64,000 nt of DNA from Pelagerythrobacter aerophilus. Lineage in GTDB: Bacteria > Pseudomonadota > Alphaproteobacteria > Sphingomonadales > Sphingomonadaceae. The notes beneath the pieces are model-generated. The model was given only the letters and a program-made list of their open reading frames with translations. It searched no databases and was not told where the DNA came from. Positions 47,784 through 55,462 of the stretch are shown in pieces. The DNA is taken from positions 186,001-250,000 of the forward strand of contig NZ_QXFK01000016.1 in assembly GCF_003581645.1 (NCBI RefSeq), in the 5' to 3' direction. Numbering within the stretch: position 1 is the stretch's first letter; each line of letters begins with the position of its first letter. The position numbers and the translations under genes were made by a program.

Positions 47784-48806
47784 CTAGCTGGGCGGCGGTG
47801 CGGCGGTCAGGCGCTCGACGAGTTGGTGCCCGTGGATGATCCTCTCACGCGGCGGATCGCCCGCCAATTCGCCCAGCAGCATGTCGGTGGCCGTCTTCGC
47901 CATCTCGACGACAGGCTGCCGCACCGTCGTCAGCCGGGGCCATACGATGCGCGCGATTTCGGAATCGTCGAAGCCCACGATCGAGAGGTCGGCGGGGACG
48001 TTGAACCCGAGCTCGCGCGCCGCCGACATGGCGCCCACGGCCATATCGTCGTTCTGCGCCAGTATCGCGGTGGGCCGGAGCTTGCGTGACAGGAGCCGCC
48101 TGGTCGCCTCATAGCCCGATTCAAAGCTGAAATCGCCGGTTTCGACCAGTTCGGGATGCCGCGCTACTCCGTGCGCGTCGAACGCCTGATGATAGCCGCT
48201 CAGCCGCTGGTCGCTGGCGGCGTGAGCCGGGTCGCCCATGATGACGGCAATGACCCGGTGTCCGAGGCCGATGACATGCTCGGCGATCTCTCGCGCCGCA
48301 GCCACGTCGTCCATTGCGGTCCACTGCCCGACGTCGAGCTGCGACTGGGGCGCGATGCGGGCAAAGGGAATACGGGCGTCGAGCAGGCCCGTGAGGATCT
48401 CGGGATGGTCGGATGCGGGGGGCGCAAGGATGACGCCGTCGAGCCCGGCCGATCGCACGAGGCTCACCACCTCCTGCGGATGATCCGTCACCGATTCCAC
48501 GGGGAGCACGACCAGCCGATAACGCTCGCCGTGCAACCGTTCCAGCGCGCCTCGCTGTAGTTCGACGACATAGCTTGGGCTGGGTTTCTCATAAATCAGC
48601 CCGACGAGATACGATTGCCGCCGAACCAGGCCCTGCGCCAGCACGTTGGGATGATAGTTGAGCTCCTTCGCGGCGCTGAGAACCTTCTTGCGCAGCGCGG
48701 GCGTGATGTGCGGCTCGTTATTGAACACCCGCGACACGCTCTTGGGCGACACTTGCGCCAGCTTGGCGACATCGATGATCGTCGACCGTTTTGTCCCGCG
48801 AGCCAT
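47784..48806 (-). CDS. LacI-family transcriptional regulator
   Basis: 340 residues. N-terminal LacI helix-turn-helix (TIIDVAKLAQVSPKSVSRVF) and hinge helix (NVLAQGLVRR), then a periplasmic-binding-protein-like effector domain (VGLIYEKPSPSYV, MDDVAAAREIAEHVIGLGHR, ILAQNDDMAVGAM, VGFDDSEIARIVWPRLTTVRQP). Convergent with the receptor gene. It probably represses the receptor and GH3 genes until a saccharide is bound; similar sequence elements occur at both promoters and upstream of itself, suggesting autoregulation. Confidence 0.92.
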   Translation of the reverse strand: MARGTKRSTIIDVAKLAQVSPKSVSRVFNNEPHITPALRKKVLSAAKELNYHPNVLAQGLVRRQSYLVGLIYEKPSPSYVVELQRGALERLHGERYRLVVLPVESVTDHPQEVVSLVRSAGLDGVILAPPASDHPEILTGLLDARIPFARIAPQSQLDVGQWTAMDDVAAAREIAEHVIGLGHRVIAVIMGDPAHAASDQRLSGYHQAFDAHGVARHPELVETGDFSFESGYEATRRLLSRKLRPTAILAQNDDMAVGAMSAARELGFNVPADLSIVGFDDSEIARIVWPRLTTVRQPVVEMAKTATDMLLGELAGDPPRERIIHGHQLVERLTAAPPPS

Positions 48807-48826
48807 ACCGGAATGGCTGGCGAAAC

Positions 48827-48841
48827 TGTCCTACGTTGTCA
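48827..48841. promoter_or_regulatory. Candidate LacI autoregulatory site
   Basis: TGTCCTACGTTGTCA lies 21 bases upstream of the lacI-type start codon and shares ACGTTG-CA with the operators at 44454-44529. The left arm is imperfect, so this is a suggestion only. Confidence 0.4.
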
Positions 48842-48907
48842 ATCTGAGAGATTGTGTAACTGGGCTGGCGCGCCGGATGTGCTGCACATTGTCGAAAGGG
48901 GAGGGGT

Positions 48908-48983
<76 letters not shown>

Positions 48984-49036
48984 TCCGATGCTTCCAAGTC
49001 GTGATGCGACAAGGACGCAAGCGCGCGCCCTTTGCT

Positions 49037-49924
49037 TCAAAGTGCGCCGAAGGTCCAGCCCTCGGTGCGCGCGATTTCGCGGGTGAGGCCGCCGGGTTGC
49101 CAGCGGGCAGGGTCGTTTGCCACGTCGCGCAGCCAGACGGCGGCGAGCAATGCGTCGGAGCTGTGGTCGTCGATCGGGCCATCGCCCGCGACCGGCGGAG
49201 AGGCGAGCGCACCGAGCGCGCGGTTGAGGTCCACGATCGTGCGTATCTTGCTTCGTGCTGCAGAGCGCCGGGCGTCGAGTGCGGCGAGCGAGGTATATAT
49301 CTCGACCAGCACGGAGCCCGTCTCCGGCAGCGGATCGACCGGCCAGACGGGCAGGGCACCTTCGAGCCGATGAAGCACGCGCATGCCGGTGAGGCTTGAC
49401 TTGCCGACCTGCGCCGCCCCGATGAGATTAAAGTTCGAGTATGGTTTACATCCCTGCGCGGCCTGCGCGTGCTCGGTCACGCGGAAGCGCCCGCGGCCGT
49501 GGGCGGCGCCGTCGCAGCGGAAGCGCTCGCCCTCGCGCCCGCCGTGGCGGCGGAAGTATGTGCTGAGGTCCGGGTGATCGACGAAGGAGGAGGCGCCGAG
49601 GTGCGGGTCGTCGGCGCAGATGTCGTCGACCATCGCCCACAGGCTGCGCGCGTCAGGCGGTGAGTTTGTAAGCCCCGGGAAGAACCCTTCGCAATCGGCG
49701 AAGGGGAGGGACATGCCGAGATCGAGCCCCACGAGGGTGTCGGGCGGCAGGTCTTCGAGCAGGAGGGCCAGCACGTCCGCTCGCGACCAGCCTCGGCCGC
49801 GGTCGATCAGCACCGGCGGACCGCCGGCAGCGTCGGCGAGGGCGAGTGCAATCCCCTTGTGCCGCTCACCCGCGGCGCCCGACCAGTCGATGGCGAGGAA
49901 ATGGGAGAAGCGGGGGAAGGTCAC
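49037..49924 (-). CDS. Predicted RNase-H-like (DUF429-type) protein coupled to rarA
   Basis: 295 residues from GTG 49924, which overlaps the rarA stop as GTGA. Not confidently recognised. It begins HFLAIDWSGAAGERHKGIALA, then VGLDLGMSLPF, VLVEIYTSLAAL and, near the end, DDHSSDALLAAVWLRD. The three acidic motifs (IDWSG, EIYTS, D...DALLAA) match the arrangement of DUF429 proteins, which share the RNase H fold of resolvases and nucleases. Function unknown; linkage to a replication-repair ATPase hints at nucleic-acid work. The larger frame upstream is a shadow of rarA. Confidence 0.65.
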   Translation of the reverse strand: MTFPRFSHFLAIDWSGAAGERHKGIALALADAAGGPPVLIDRGRGWSRADVLALLLEDLPPDTLVGLDLGMSLPFADCEGFFPGLTNSPPDARSLWAMVDDICADDPHLGASSFVDHPDLSTYFRRHGGREGERFRCDGAAHGRGRFRVTEHAQAAQGCKPYSNFNLIGAAQVGKSSLTGMRVLHRLEGALPVWPVDPLPETGSVLVEIYTSLAALDARRSAARSKIRTIVDLNRALGALASPPVAGDGPIDDHSSDALLAAVWLRDVANDPARWQPGGLTREIARTEGWTFGAL

Positions 49925-51243
49925 TCTCCGCGCAGTTCCCGCCGCCGCTTGTCCCACCATTCCATCCGCTTGAGGACTTCGCGCTCGAAACCGCGTTCTG
50001 CCGGGGCGTAATAGGTCTGCGGCTCCATCTCCTCGGGCCAGTAGTTCGCCCCGGAGAAGGCATCCTCGCTGTTGTGATCGTAGGCGTAGCCTTTGCCGTA
50101 GCCGATGTCCTTCATCAGCTTGGTCGGGGCATTGAGGATGTTCTGCGGCGGCATCAGGCTGCCGGTTTCCTTGGCGCTGCGCCAGGAGGCTTTTTGCGCA
50201 CGGTACGCGGCGTCGGACTTCGGGGCGGTGGCGCAATAGAGGCACGCCTGCACGATCGCGAGTTCGCCTTCCGGGCTGCCAAGGAAATCGTACGCATCCT
50301 TCGCGGCGAGGCACTGCACGAGCGCCTGCGGATCGGCGAGGCCGATGTCCTCGCTGGCGAAGCGCACGAGACGGCGCAGGACATAAAGCGGCTCCTCTCC
50401 CGCGGTCAGCATGCGGGCGAGATAGTAGAGCGCTGCCTGAGGGTCGGAGCCGCGCAGGGATTTGTGCAGCGCCGAGATGAGGTTGTAGTGCCCCTCGCGA
50501 TCCTTGTCGTAGACCGCCACGCGCCGCTGGAGGAAGCTGCCGAGTTCCGCTGGGCCGAGCGGCTTCTCGATCTTCGCGGCGTAAAGCGTTTCGGCCTGGT
50601 TGAGCAGGAAGCGTCCGTCGCCGTCTGCGCTCGCGACCAAAGCGCTGCGCGCCTCGGCGGTGAGAGGGAGTGGGCCTTCGAGTTCCTCCCCGCGTTCGAG
50701 CAGCTTCTCGAGCGCGGCCGCATCGAGCCGGTGGAGGATCAGGACCTGCGCGCGCGAAAGAAGCGCGGCGTTGAGCTCGAAGCTTGGGTTTTCGGTCGTC
50801 GCGCCCACCAACGTCACCGTGCCGCGCTCGACGAAGGGCAGGAAGCCGTCCTGCTGGGCGCGGTTGAAGCGGTGGATCTCGTCCACGAACAATAGCGTGC
50901 GCTGGCCGGCTTCGGCCGCCTTGTCGGCCGCGGCGAAGGCTTTCTTGAGGTCAGCGACGCCGGAGAAGACCGCGCTCACCGCCTCGAACCGCATGCCCAC
51001 CGCGGCGGCGAGCAGACGTGCGATGCTGGTCTTGCCGGTGCCGGGCGGTCCCCACAGGATCATGCTCGACAGCCGTCCCGCGGCGACCATGCGGCCGATC
51101 GCGCCCTCCGGTCCGGTGAGATGTTCCTGTCCGACCACCTCTTCCAGCGTACGCGGGCGCAGGCGATCGGCGAGCGGCGCGTCGGCGCGCGGCTCGGACG
51201 GTGGGGAGCCCTCGGGCAGGGTGTCGGGAAAGAGATCGGCCAT
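49921..51243 (-). CDS. rarA: Replication-associated recombination protein A (RarA/MgsA)
   Basis: AAA+ clamp-loader-like ATPase acting at stalled forks with SSB. 440 residues. Walker A GPPGTGKT at 65-72, Walker B FVDEIHRF at about 119-126, sensor GATTENPSFE, and the RarA-specific C-terminal tetramerisation region with MPPQNILNAPTKLMKDIGYGKGYAYDH. Divergent from the PadR-type regulator with 102 bases between starts. Also divergent from nothing else; downstream is the coupled RNase-H-like gene. Confidence 0.95.
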   Translation of the reverse strand: MADLFPDTLPEGSPPSEPRADAPLADRLRPRTLEEVVGQEHLTGPEGAIGRMVAAGRLSSMILWGPPGTGKTSIARLLAAAVGMRFEAVSAVFSGVADLKKAFAAADKAAEAGQRTLLFVDEIHRFNRAQQDGFLPFVERGTVTLVGATTENPSFELNAALLSRAQVLILHRLDAAALEKLLERGEELEGPLPLTAEARSALVASADGDGRFLLNQAETLYAAKIEKPLGPAELGSFLQRRVAVYDKDREGHYNLISALHKSLRGSDPQAALYYLARMLTAGEEPLYVLRRLVRFASEDIGLADPQALVQCLAAKDAYDFLGSPEGELAIVQACLYCATAPKSDAAYRAQKASWRSAKETGSLMPPQNILNAPTKLMKDIGYGKGYAYDHNSEDAFSGANYWPEEMEPQTYYAPAERGFEREVLKRMEWWDKRRRELRGE

Positions 51244-51295
51244 CAGCCAGGCAGATAGGAAATCGCACGCGTCGCCGCGAGGGGTTCTTGAAATT

Positions 51296-51316
51296 CGATA
51301 GCTCTAAGATATATCG
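51296..51316. promoter_or_regulatory. Inverted repeat upstream of padR, possible autoregulatory operator
   Basis: CGATA and TATCG flank 11 bases, ending 30 bp before the chosen padR start and overlapping a TAAGAT -10-like hexamer (51305-51310). PadR proteins commonly repress their own promoters through such dyads. Suggestion from sequence only. Confidence 0.3.
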
Positions 51317-51345
51317 TGAAGCATCGAAGAGAAGGATCTGTGAAA

Positions 51346-51993
51346 ATGCGACACATGAATTATCACGCAGGCCGCGGCTGGAAGCGCGGCGGGCGCCACT
51401 GGGCAGCGGCGTTCGGAATGGACGGTCCGTTCGGACCCGAGGGGCCCTTCGGTCCGGGAGGGCCTTTCGGCGAGCACGGCCCGTTCGGTCCCCGCGGGCC
51501 TTTCGGCGGCGGTGGCGGGCGCGGGCATCGGCGCGGGCGGATGTTCGGACATGGCGAACTGCGCCTTGCCCTGCTGAAGATGCTCGCCGACGAGCCGCGC
51601 CACGGCTACGAACTGATCAAGGCGATCGAGGAACTGACCGGCGGTGTCTATGCCCCGAGCCCCGGCGCGGTCTATCCCACGCTCCAGCTTCTCGCCGACG
51701 AAGGCATGATCGAGGAGCGCGGCGACGACAGCCCGCGCAAGGCCTTCGCTGCGACGGAGACCGGCCGGGCCGAACTGGCCGACAAGGCGGAGGAGGTCGA
51801 GGCGCTGTTCGAGCGGCTTTCCGCGCACGGCGAGCGCGAGCACCGCGGCCGCTCCCCGCACCTGTGGCGGGCGATGGGCAATCTCGCGAACGTGCTCAAG
51901 CACCACGCGCGGGCCGGCAAGCTCGACGAGGAGGCAATCGACAGCATCGTCGATATGATCGACGAGATGGCGAAGAGGATCGAACGGCTATGA
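51346..51993 (+). CDS. PadR-family regulator with Gly-Pro-Phe repeat N-terminus
   Basis: 215 residues from ATG 51346; a GTG at 51316 would add ten residues. After MRHMNYHAGRGWKRGGRHW comes a low-complexity segment (about residues 24-65) holding five GPFG units separated by charged or Gly residues, then the PadR winged helix (ELRLALLKMLADEPRHGYEL, YAPSPGAVYPTLQLLADEGM) and a helical C-terminal region. The Gly/Pro/Phe head is probably disordered. ATGA overlap with a DUF2218 gene indicates an operon. Ligand unknown. Confidence 0.88.
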   Translation: MRHMNYHAGRGWKRGGRHWAAAFGMDGPFGPEGPFGPGGPFGEHGPFGPRGPFGGGGGRGHRRGRMFGHGELRLALLKMLADEPRHGYELIKAIEELTGGVYAPSPGAVYPTLQLLADEGMIEERGDDSPRKAFAATETGRAELADKAEEVEALFERLSAHGEREHRGRSPHLWRAMGNLANVLKHHARAGKLDEEAIDSIVDMIDEMAKRIERL

Positions 51994-52310
51994 GAGTATC
52001 CAGCACGGCAATAGTGCCGACCGGAAACGGATCGCGCTATCTCCAGCAGCTCTGCAAGCACTGGTCGCACAATCTTTCGGTCGAGTTTTCGGCGGAGGAG
52101 GGGCGGGTCACCTTCCCGGCGGAAGGCCGCAGCGGCAGTTGGGCGGGCGATGCCACGCTGTTCCTGAAAGCATCGCCCGAGACGCTCGAATGCCGAATCG
52201 ACGCGAGCGAGCCCGGGCAGCTCGAAGTGCTCAAGGGCGTTGTCGCCGAGCATCTCGACCGCTTCGCCTTCCGCGAGGCACCGCTGACCTTCGACTGGCG
52301 CGACGGCTGA
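51990..52310 (+). CDS. DUF2218 protein
   Basis: 106-residue protein of the DUF2218 family, found widely in proteobacteria and actinobacteria, often near metal or siderophore genes; its activity is not established. Family marks are the N-terminal SSTAIVPTGNGSRYLQQLCKHWSH, with conserved Cys/His, and the C-terminal HLDRFAFREAPLTFDW. ATG 51990 lies in the padR stop (ATGA), so the PadR protein may control it. Confidence 0.85.
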   Translation: MRVSSTAIVPTGNGSRYLQQLCKHWSHNLSVEFSAEEGRVTFPAEGRSGSWAGDATLFLKASPETLECRIDASEPGQLEVLKGVVAEHLDRFAFREAPLTFDWRDG

Positions 52311-52381
52311 CCCCCGGCTGGCGTACCGGCGGCGGGAGTGGTATTCTCGCCGTCGGGTCGCCTGGAGAGGGGGTTCGAAAA

Positions 52382-52834
52382 ATGGTGGAAGCTGCCAACA
52401 AGACGCCGTGGCACCTGTGGCTGATCGGCGTGCTCGCCACATTGTGGAACGCGTTCGGCGCGAACGACTACACGCAGACGCAGATAGGCAACCGCGGCTA
52501 TTTCGAGGCGATGGGTTTCGATGCGGCCACGACCGATGCCGCGCTGGCCTTCTTTGCCGGCGCTCCGGCTTGGGCCGACGCAGCCTGGGCGCTGGGCGTC
52601 TGGGGCGGTCTCGCCGGTTCAATCCTGCTGCTGCTGCGCAGCCGTTGGGCGATCGCCGGCTTCGTCGCCTCGCTGCTCGGTCTCGCGGGTTCGACGATCT
52701 ATCAGACGCAGATCGAGTTTCCGCCGGAGCTCGCCGAGATGAACAGCCCGGCGATGTTCGCGGTCATCTGGGCGGTCGCGCTGGCGCTGCTCTGGTACGC
52801 CTGGACTATGCGCAAGCGCGGCGTCCTGCGCTAA
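52382..52834 (+). CDS. Small membrane protein of unknown function
   Basis: 150 residues with four hydrophobic stretches (about 12-30, 62-84, 88-108 and 122-142). I do not recognise a family by name; similar proteins with the start TPWHLWLIGVLATLWNAFGANDY occur in sphingomonads, sometimes noted as sugar-transporter-like. ATG 52382 is preceded by GGAGAGGGGG (52362-52371). The gene ends convergently with a 4-base overlap to the glycosyltransferase. Confidence 0.7.
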   Translation: MVEAANKTPWHLWLIGVLATLWNAFGANDYTQTQIGNRGYFEAMGFDAATTDAALAFFAGAPAWADAAWALGVWGGLAGSILLLLRSRWAIAGFVASLLGLAGSTIYQTQIEFPPELAEMNSPAMFAVIWAVALALLWYAWTMRKRGVLR

Positions 52835-53985
52835 AGCTTGCGGCGTTTCGCCTCGACCAGGCGGAGATAGGTATCCGCCACGGTCTGGTTGATCGCGTCC
52901 CAGCTGAAATCCTTGCTGCGCGCCTCGCCCGCCGCGCCGTGGCGCGCGCGCAATTCGGCGTCGGTGCAATAGGGAGCAATCGCTTCGGCGAACGCGACCG
53001 GGCAGCCGGGCGGGACGAGCGTGCCGGTCTCGCCATCGCGTACGAGGCTGGCACTTCCCGTCGCTCCGGCGGCTACGACCGGCAGGCCGCAGGCCATCGC
53101 TTCCAGCGTCACATTGCCGAAAGTCTCGGTGATCGAGGGATTGAAGAACACGTCGCCGCTCGCGAGCGCGCGGCCGAGGTCGGCGCCGGTCTGGAAACCG
53201 GCGAAGATGCCGCCCGGCAGCGCCCTCTCGAACCAGCAGCGGGCGGGGCCGTCGCCGATCACCAGCACCTTGTGCGGCACCTGGCGCTTGCGCAGCTCGA
53301 TGATGGTGTCCGCGAAGATGTCGAGACCCTTCTCCATCACCAGTCGGCCGAGGAAGACCACGGCCACGTCGTCGTCGCCTATGCCGAGCGAGCGGCGCCA
53401 GGCGATGTCGCGCTTGGCGGAAGCGAAGATCGTGCGGTCGACCCCGCGCGTCCACAGCGAGATGTCGCGGTTCATCCCCTGCTCGCGCAAGGTCTCGATC
53501 ATGCTCTGCGAAGGTGCGACCAGGGCATCGCAGCGGTTGTAGTAGCGCCGGATGAACGCCTCGAGCCAGGGCTCGGTGAAACCGAGCCCGTAGTACCGCG
53601 GATAGGTTTCGAACCGCGTGTGGACCGATGCCAGCACGGGAATGTTCCGCGCGCGAGCCCAGCGGAGCGCGGCGTGCCCGGCCAGATCGGGCGAGGAAGT
53701 GTGGACGATGTTCGGCGCGAAGCGCTCGAGGTCCGCGTAGTTCTCCTTCGAAAGGCCGAGCGGGAAGCGGTATTCGGACCTGCCGGGTATCGCCACGCTC
53801 GGCACGCCGACGAGGTCGCCGACCGGCGGAAACGCCGGCTCCGGCACCATCGGCGCATAGACGCGGACGGCCGCGCCCCGGTTCAGTAGATGGCCGACGA
53901 GCCGGTTCAGCGCCTGATTCGCACCGTCGCGGACGTAGTTGTAGTTGCCGCTGAACAGGGCGATGCGAAGGTCTGCGGTCTCCAT
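52831..53985 (-). CDS. GT4-family glycosyltransferase
   Basis: 384 residues with the GT-B fold: N-terminal ALFSGNYNYVRDGANQALNRL, VYAPMVPEPAFPPVGDL, SSPDLAGHAALRWAR; C-terminal VFLGRLVMEKGLDIFADT and the donor motif SITETFGNVTLEAMACGLPVVA. It resembles the MgtA/SqdX/PimB-like mannosyl- or sulfoquinovosyl-transferase branch, so a glycolipid product is likely. Donor and acceptor cannot be stated. Divergent from serC across 177 bases. Confidence 0.85.
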   Translation of the reverse strand: METADLRIALFSGNYNYVRDGANQALNRLVGHLLNRGAAVRVYAPMVPEPAFPPVGDLVGVPSVAIPGRSEYRFPLGLSKENYADLERFAPNIVHTSSPDLAGHAALRWARARNIPVLASVHTRFETYPRYYGLGFTEPWLEAFIRRYYNRCDALVAPSQSMIETLREQGMNRDISLWTRGVDRTIFASAKRDIAWRRSLGIGDDDVAVVFLGRLVMEKGLDIFADTIIELRKRQVPHKVLVIGDGPARCWFERALPGGIFAGFQTGADLGRALASGDVFFNPSITETFGNVTLEAMACGLPVVAAGATGSASLVRDGETGTLVPPGCPVAFAEAIAPYCTDAELRARHGAAGEARSKDFSWDAINQTVADTYLRLVEAKRRKL

Positions 53986-54078
53986 GGCCGGGCAAGCCCA
54001 TAGGGGGATGTCGCGCGCTTGGCGAGAGGCGGCGCAATTGAAATGTCATGCGATCGGGGGATGCAATCCTATGCGTGC

Positions 54079-54106
54079 TTGACTTGTTGCGGCGCAACAT
54101 TATTGC
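54079..54106 (+). promoter_or_regulatory. Candidate serC promoter
   Basis: TTGACT (54079-54084) and TATTGC (54101-54106) are spaced 16 bases apart. The spacer contains a small dyad, GTTGC-GGC-GCAAC. Consistent with a sigma-70-type promoter, although the -10 is imperfect. Confidence 0.4.
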
Positions 54107-54108
54107 CG

Positions 54109-54156
54109 CGCGTGGGCCACGCGGTCCCAACGCCGCGCGTGCTCTCTGCAAGGAGA
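54109..54156 (+). ncRNA. Candidate serC leader RNA with hairpin that masks the ribosome-binding site
   Basis: Two hairpins precede serC. The first is CGCGTG-GGC-CACGCG (54109-54114/54118-54123). The second is CTCTCT-GCAA-GGAGAG (54142-54157 region), whose 3' arm is the AGGAGAG Shine-Dalgarno 5-6 bases before the ATG, capped by a GCAA tetraloop. A conserved serC RNA motif is known in alphaproteobacteria, with a hairpin over the ribosome-binding site; this looks like that motif, judged from memory. Confidence 0.5.
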
Positions 54157-54162
54157 GAATAC

Positions 54163-55323
54163 ATGACTGACCTTACGCCTCCGGCCCTGAAGCCGGAGCG
54201 CCCCTATTTTTCGTCCGGTCCCACGGCAAAGTTCCCGGGCTGGTCCCTCGACAAATTGAAGACCGATTCGCTGGGGCGCTCGCACCGCTCCGCGCTCGGC
54301 AAGGCGCGTCTGAAGTACGCGATCGACCTGTCGCGCGAACTGCTCGGCGTTCCCGAGGACTACCTCGTCGGCATCATGCCGGGCTCCGACACCGGCGCAC
54401 TCGAATGCGCGATGTGGACGATGCTGGGCGCACGGCCGGCGACGGTGGCGGCGTGGGAAAGCTTCGGCAACGTCTGGATTCAGGACGCCGCCAAGCAGCT
54501 CAAGCTGAAGGGCCTGACGACGCTGGACGCCGATTACGGCGAAATCCCCGATCTCGCCGCGATCCCGCAGGACAACGACGTCGTCTTCACCTGGAACGGC
54601 ACCACCAGCGGTGCGAAGATTCCGAACACGGACTGGCTTGCCCCAGGCCGCGAAGGCGTGACGATCAACGACGCCACCAGCGCCGTCTTCGCGATGGAGA
54701 TGGACTGGCCCAAGCTCGATGCCACGACCTATTCTTGGCAGAAGGTCATGGGCTCCGAGGCGCAGCACGGCATGCTGATTCTCAGCCCCAAGGCGGTCGA
54801 GCGGATCGAGAGCTTCGACCCCGAGTGGCCTCTGCCCAAGCTGTTCCGACTCAAGAAGGGCGGCAAGATCAACCGCGGCATCTTCGAAGGCGCGACGATC
54901 AACACCCCGTCGATGCTGGCGACCGAAGACTATATCGCCGCGCTCGAATGGGCGCAGGCGATCGGTGGCCGCAAGGCCCTGTTCGAGCGGGCCGATGCCA
55001 ACGCGAAGATCGTTTACGACTGGATCGAGGCGACACCCTGGCTGCGCAACATGGTCGCGGACCCCGCTCAGCGGACCAACACCGGCGTGTGCTTCGTCTT
55101 CCAGGGCGACTGGTACGACAGCCTCTCGCCGGAAGAGCAGGCCGACGTGCCGAAGAAGATCGTCAAGAAGCTCGAAGGGCTCGACGTAGCCTACGACTTC
55201 AACGGCTATCGCGACGCCCCGCCGAGCTTGCGCATCTGGTGCGGCGCCACCGTCGAGCAGGAGGACATCAAGCGCCTGCTGCCGTGGATCGAGTGGGCTT
55301 ACGAGAGCCTGAAGAACGGGTGA
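54163..55323 (+). CDS. serC: Phosphoserine aminotransferase SerC (alphaproteobacterial type)
   Basis: PLP enzyme converting 3-phosphohydroxypyruvate to phosphoserine. 386 residues, matching the longer alpha/beta-specific form rather than E. coli SerC. Motifs: RPYFSSGPTAKFPGW, GIMPGSDTGALECAMW, and the PLP-lysine region TYSWQKVMGSEAQHG. ATG 54163 follows AGGAGAG; the frame is open from 54019, but that region holds the promoter and leader. Paired with serA in the same direction, 139 bases downstream. Confidence 0.95.
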   Translation: MTDLTPPALKPERPYFSSGPTAKFPGWSLDKLKTDSLGRSHRSALGKARLKYAIDLSRELLGVPEDYLVGIMPGSDTGALECAMWTMLGARPATVAAWESFGNVWIQDAAKQLKLKGLTTLDADYGEIPDLAAIPQDNDVVFTWNGTTSGAKIPNTDWLAPGREGVTINDATSAVFAMEMDWPKLDATTYSWQKVMGSEAQHGMLILSPKAVERIESFDPEWPLPKLFRLKKGGKINRGIFEGATINTPSMLATEDYIAALEWAQAIGGRKALFERADANAKIVYDWIEATPWLRNMVADPAQRTNTGVCFVFQGDWYDSLSPEEQADVPKKIVKKLEGLDVAYDFNGYRDAPPSLRIWCGATVEQEDIKRLLPWIEWAYESLKNG

Positions 55324-55336
55324 TGTGAGACACAAG

Positions 55337-55455
55337 CCCTCTCCCCTTCAAGGGAGAGGGTTGGGAGAGGGGAAGTTCCTCTCCATTCCGCAACTTATTC
55401 AAGGGCCGGTGACGAGTCCCCCTCTCCCCGGCCCTCTCCCCTGAAGGGGAGAGGG
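55337..55455. repeat. MITE-like inverted repeat element between serC and serA
   Basis: Arm 1 (55337-55372) and arm 2 (55419-55455) are near-exact inverted copies of a 36-37-base module, itself a palindrome built from CCCTCTCCCC...GGGGAGAGGG plus a GGGAGAGGGG extension. A 46-base spacer separates them. The 3' end merges into GGGAG, the ribosome-binding site of serA (ATG 55463). Such CTCTCCCC palindromes are frequent intergenic repeats in sphingomonads. No coding content. Confidence 0.75.
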
Positions 55456-55462
55456 AGCTATC

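Noticed and set aside
54019-54162. Longer SerC from an upstream ATG
   Set aside because: The added residues cover the promoter and leader hairpins; AGGAGAG fits ATG 54163.
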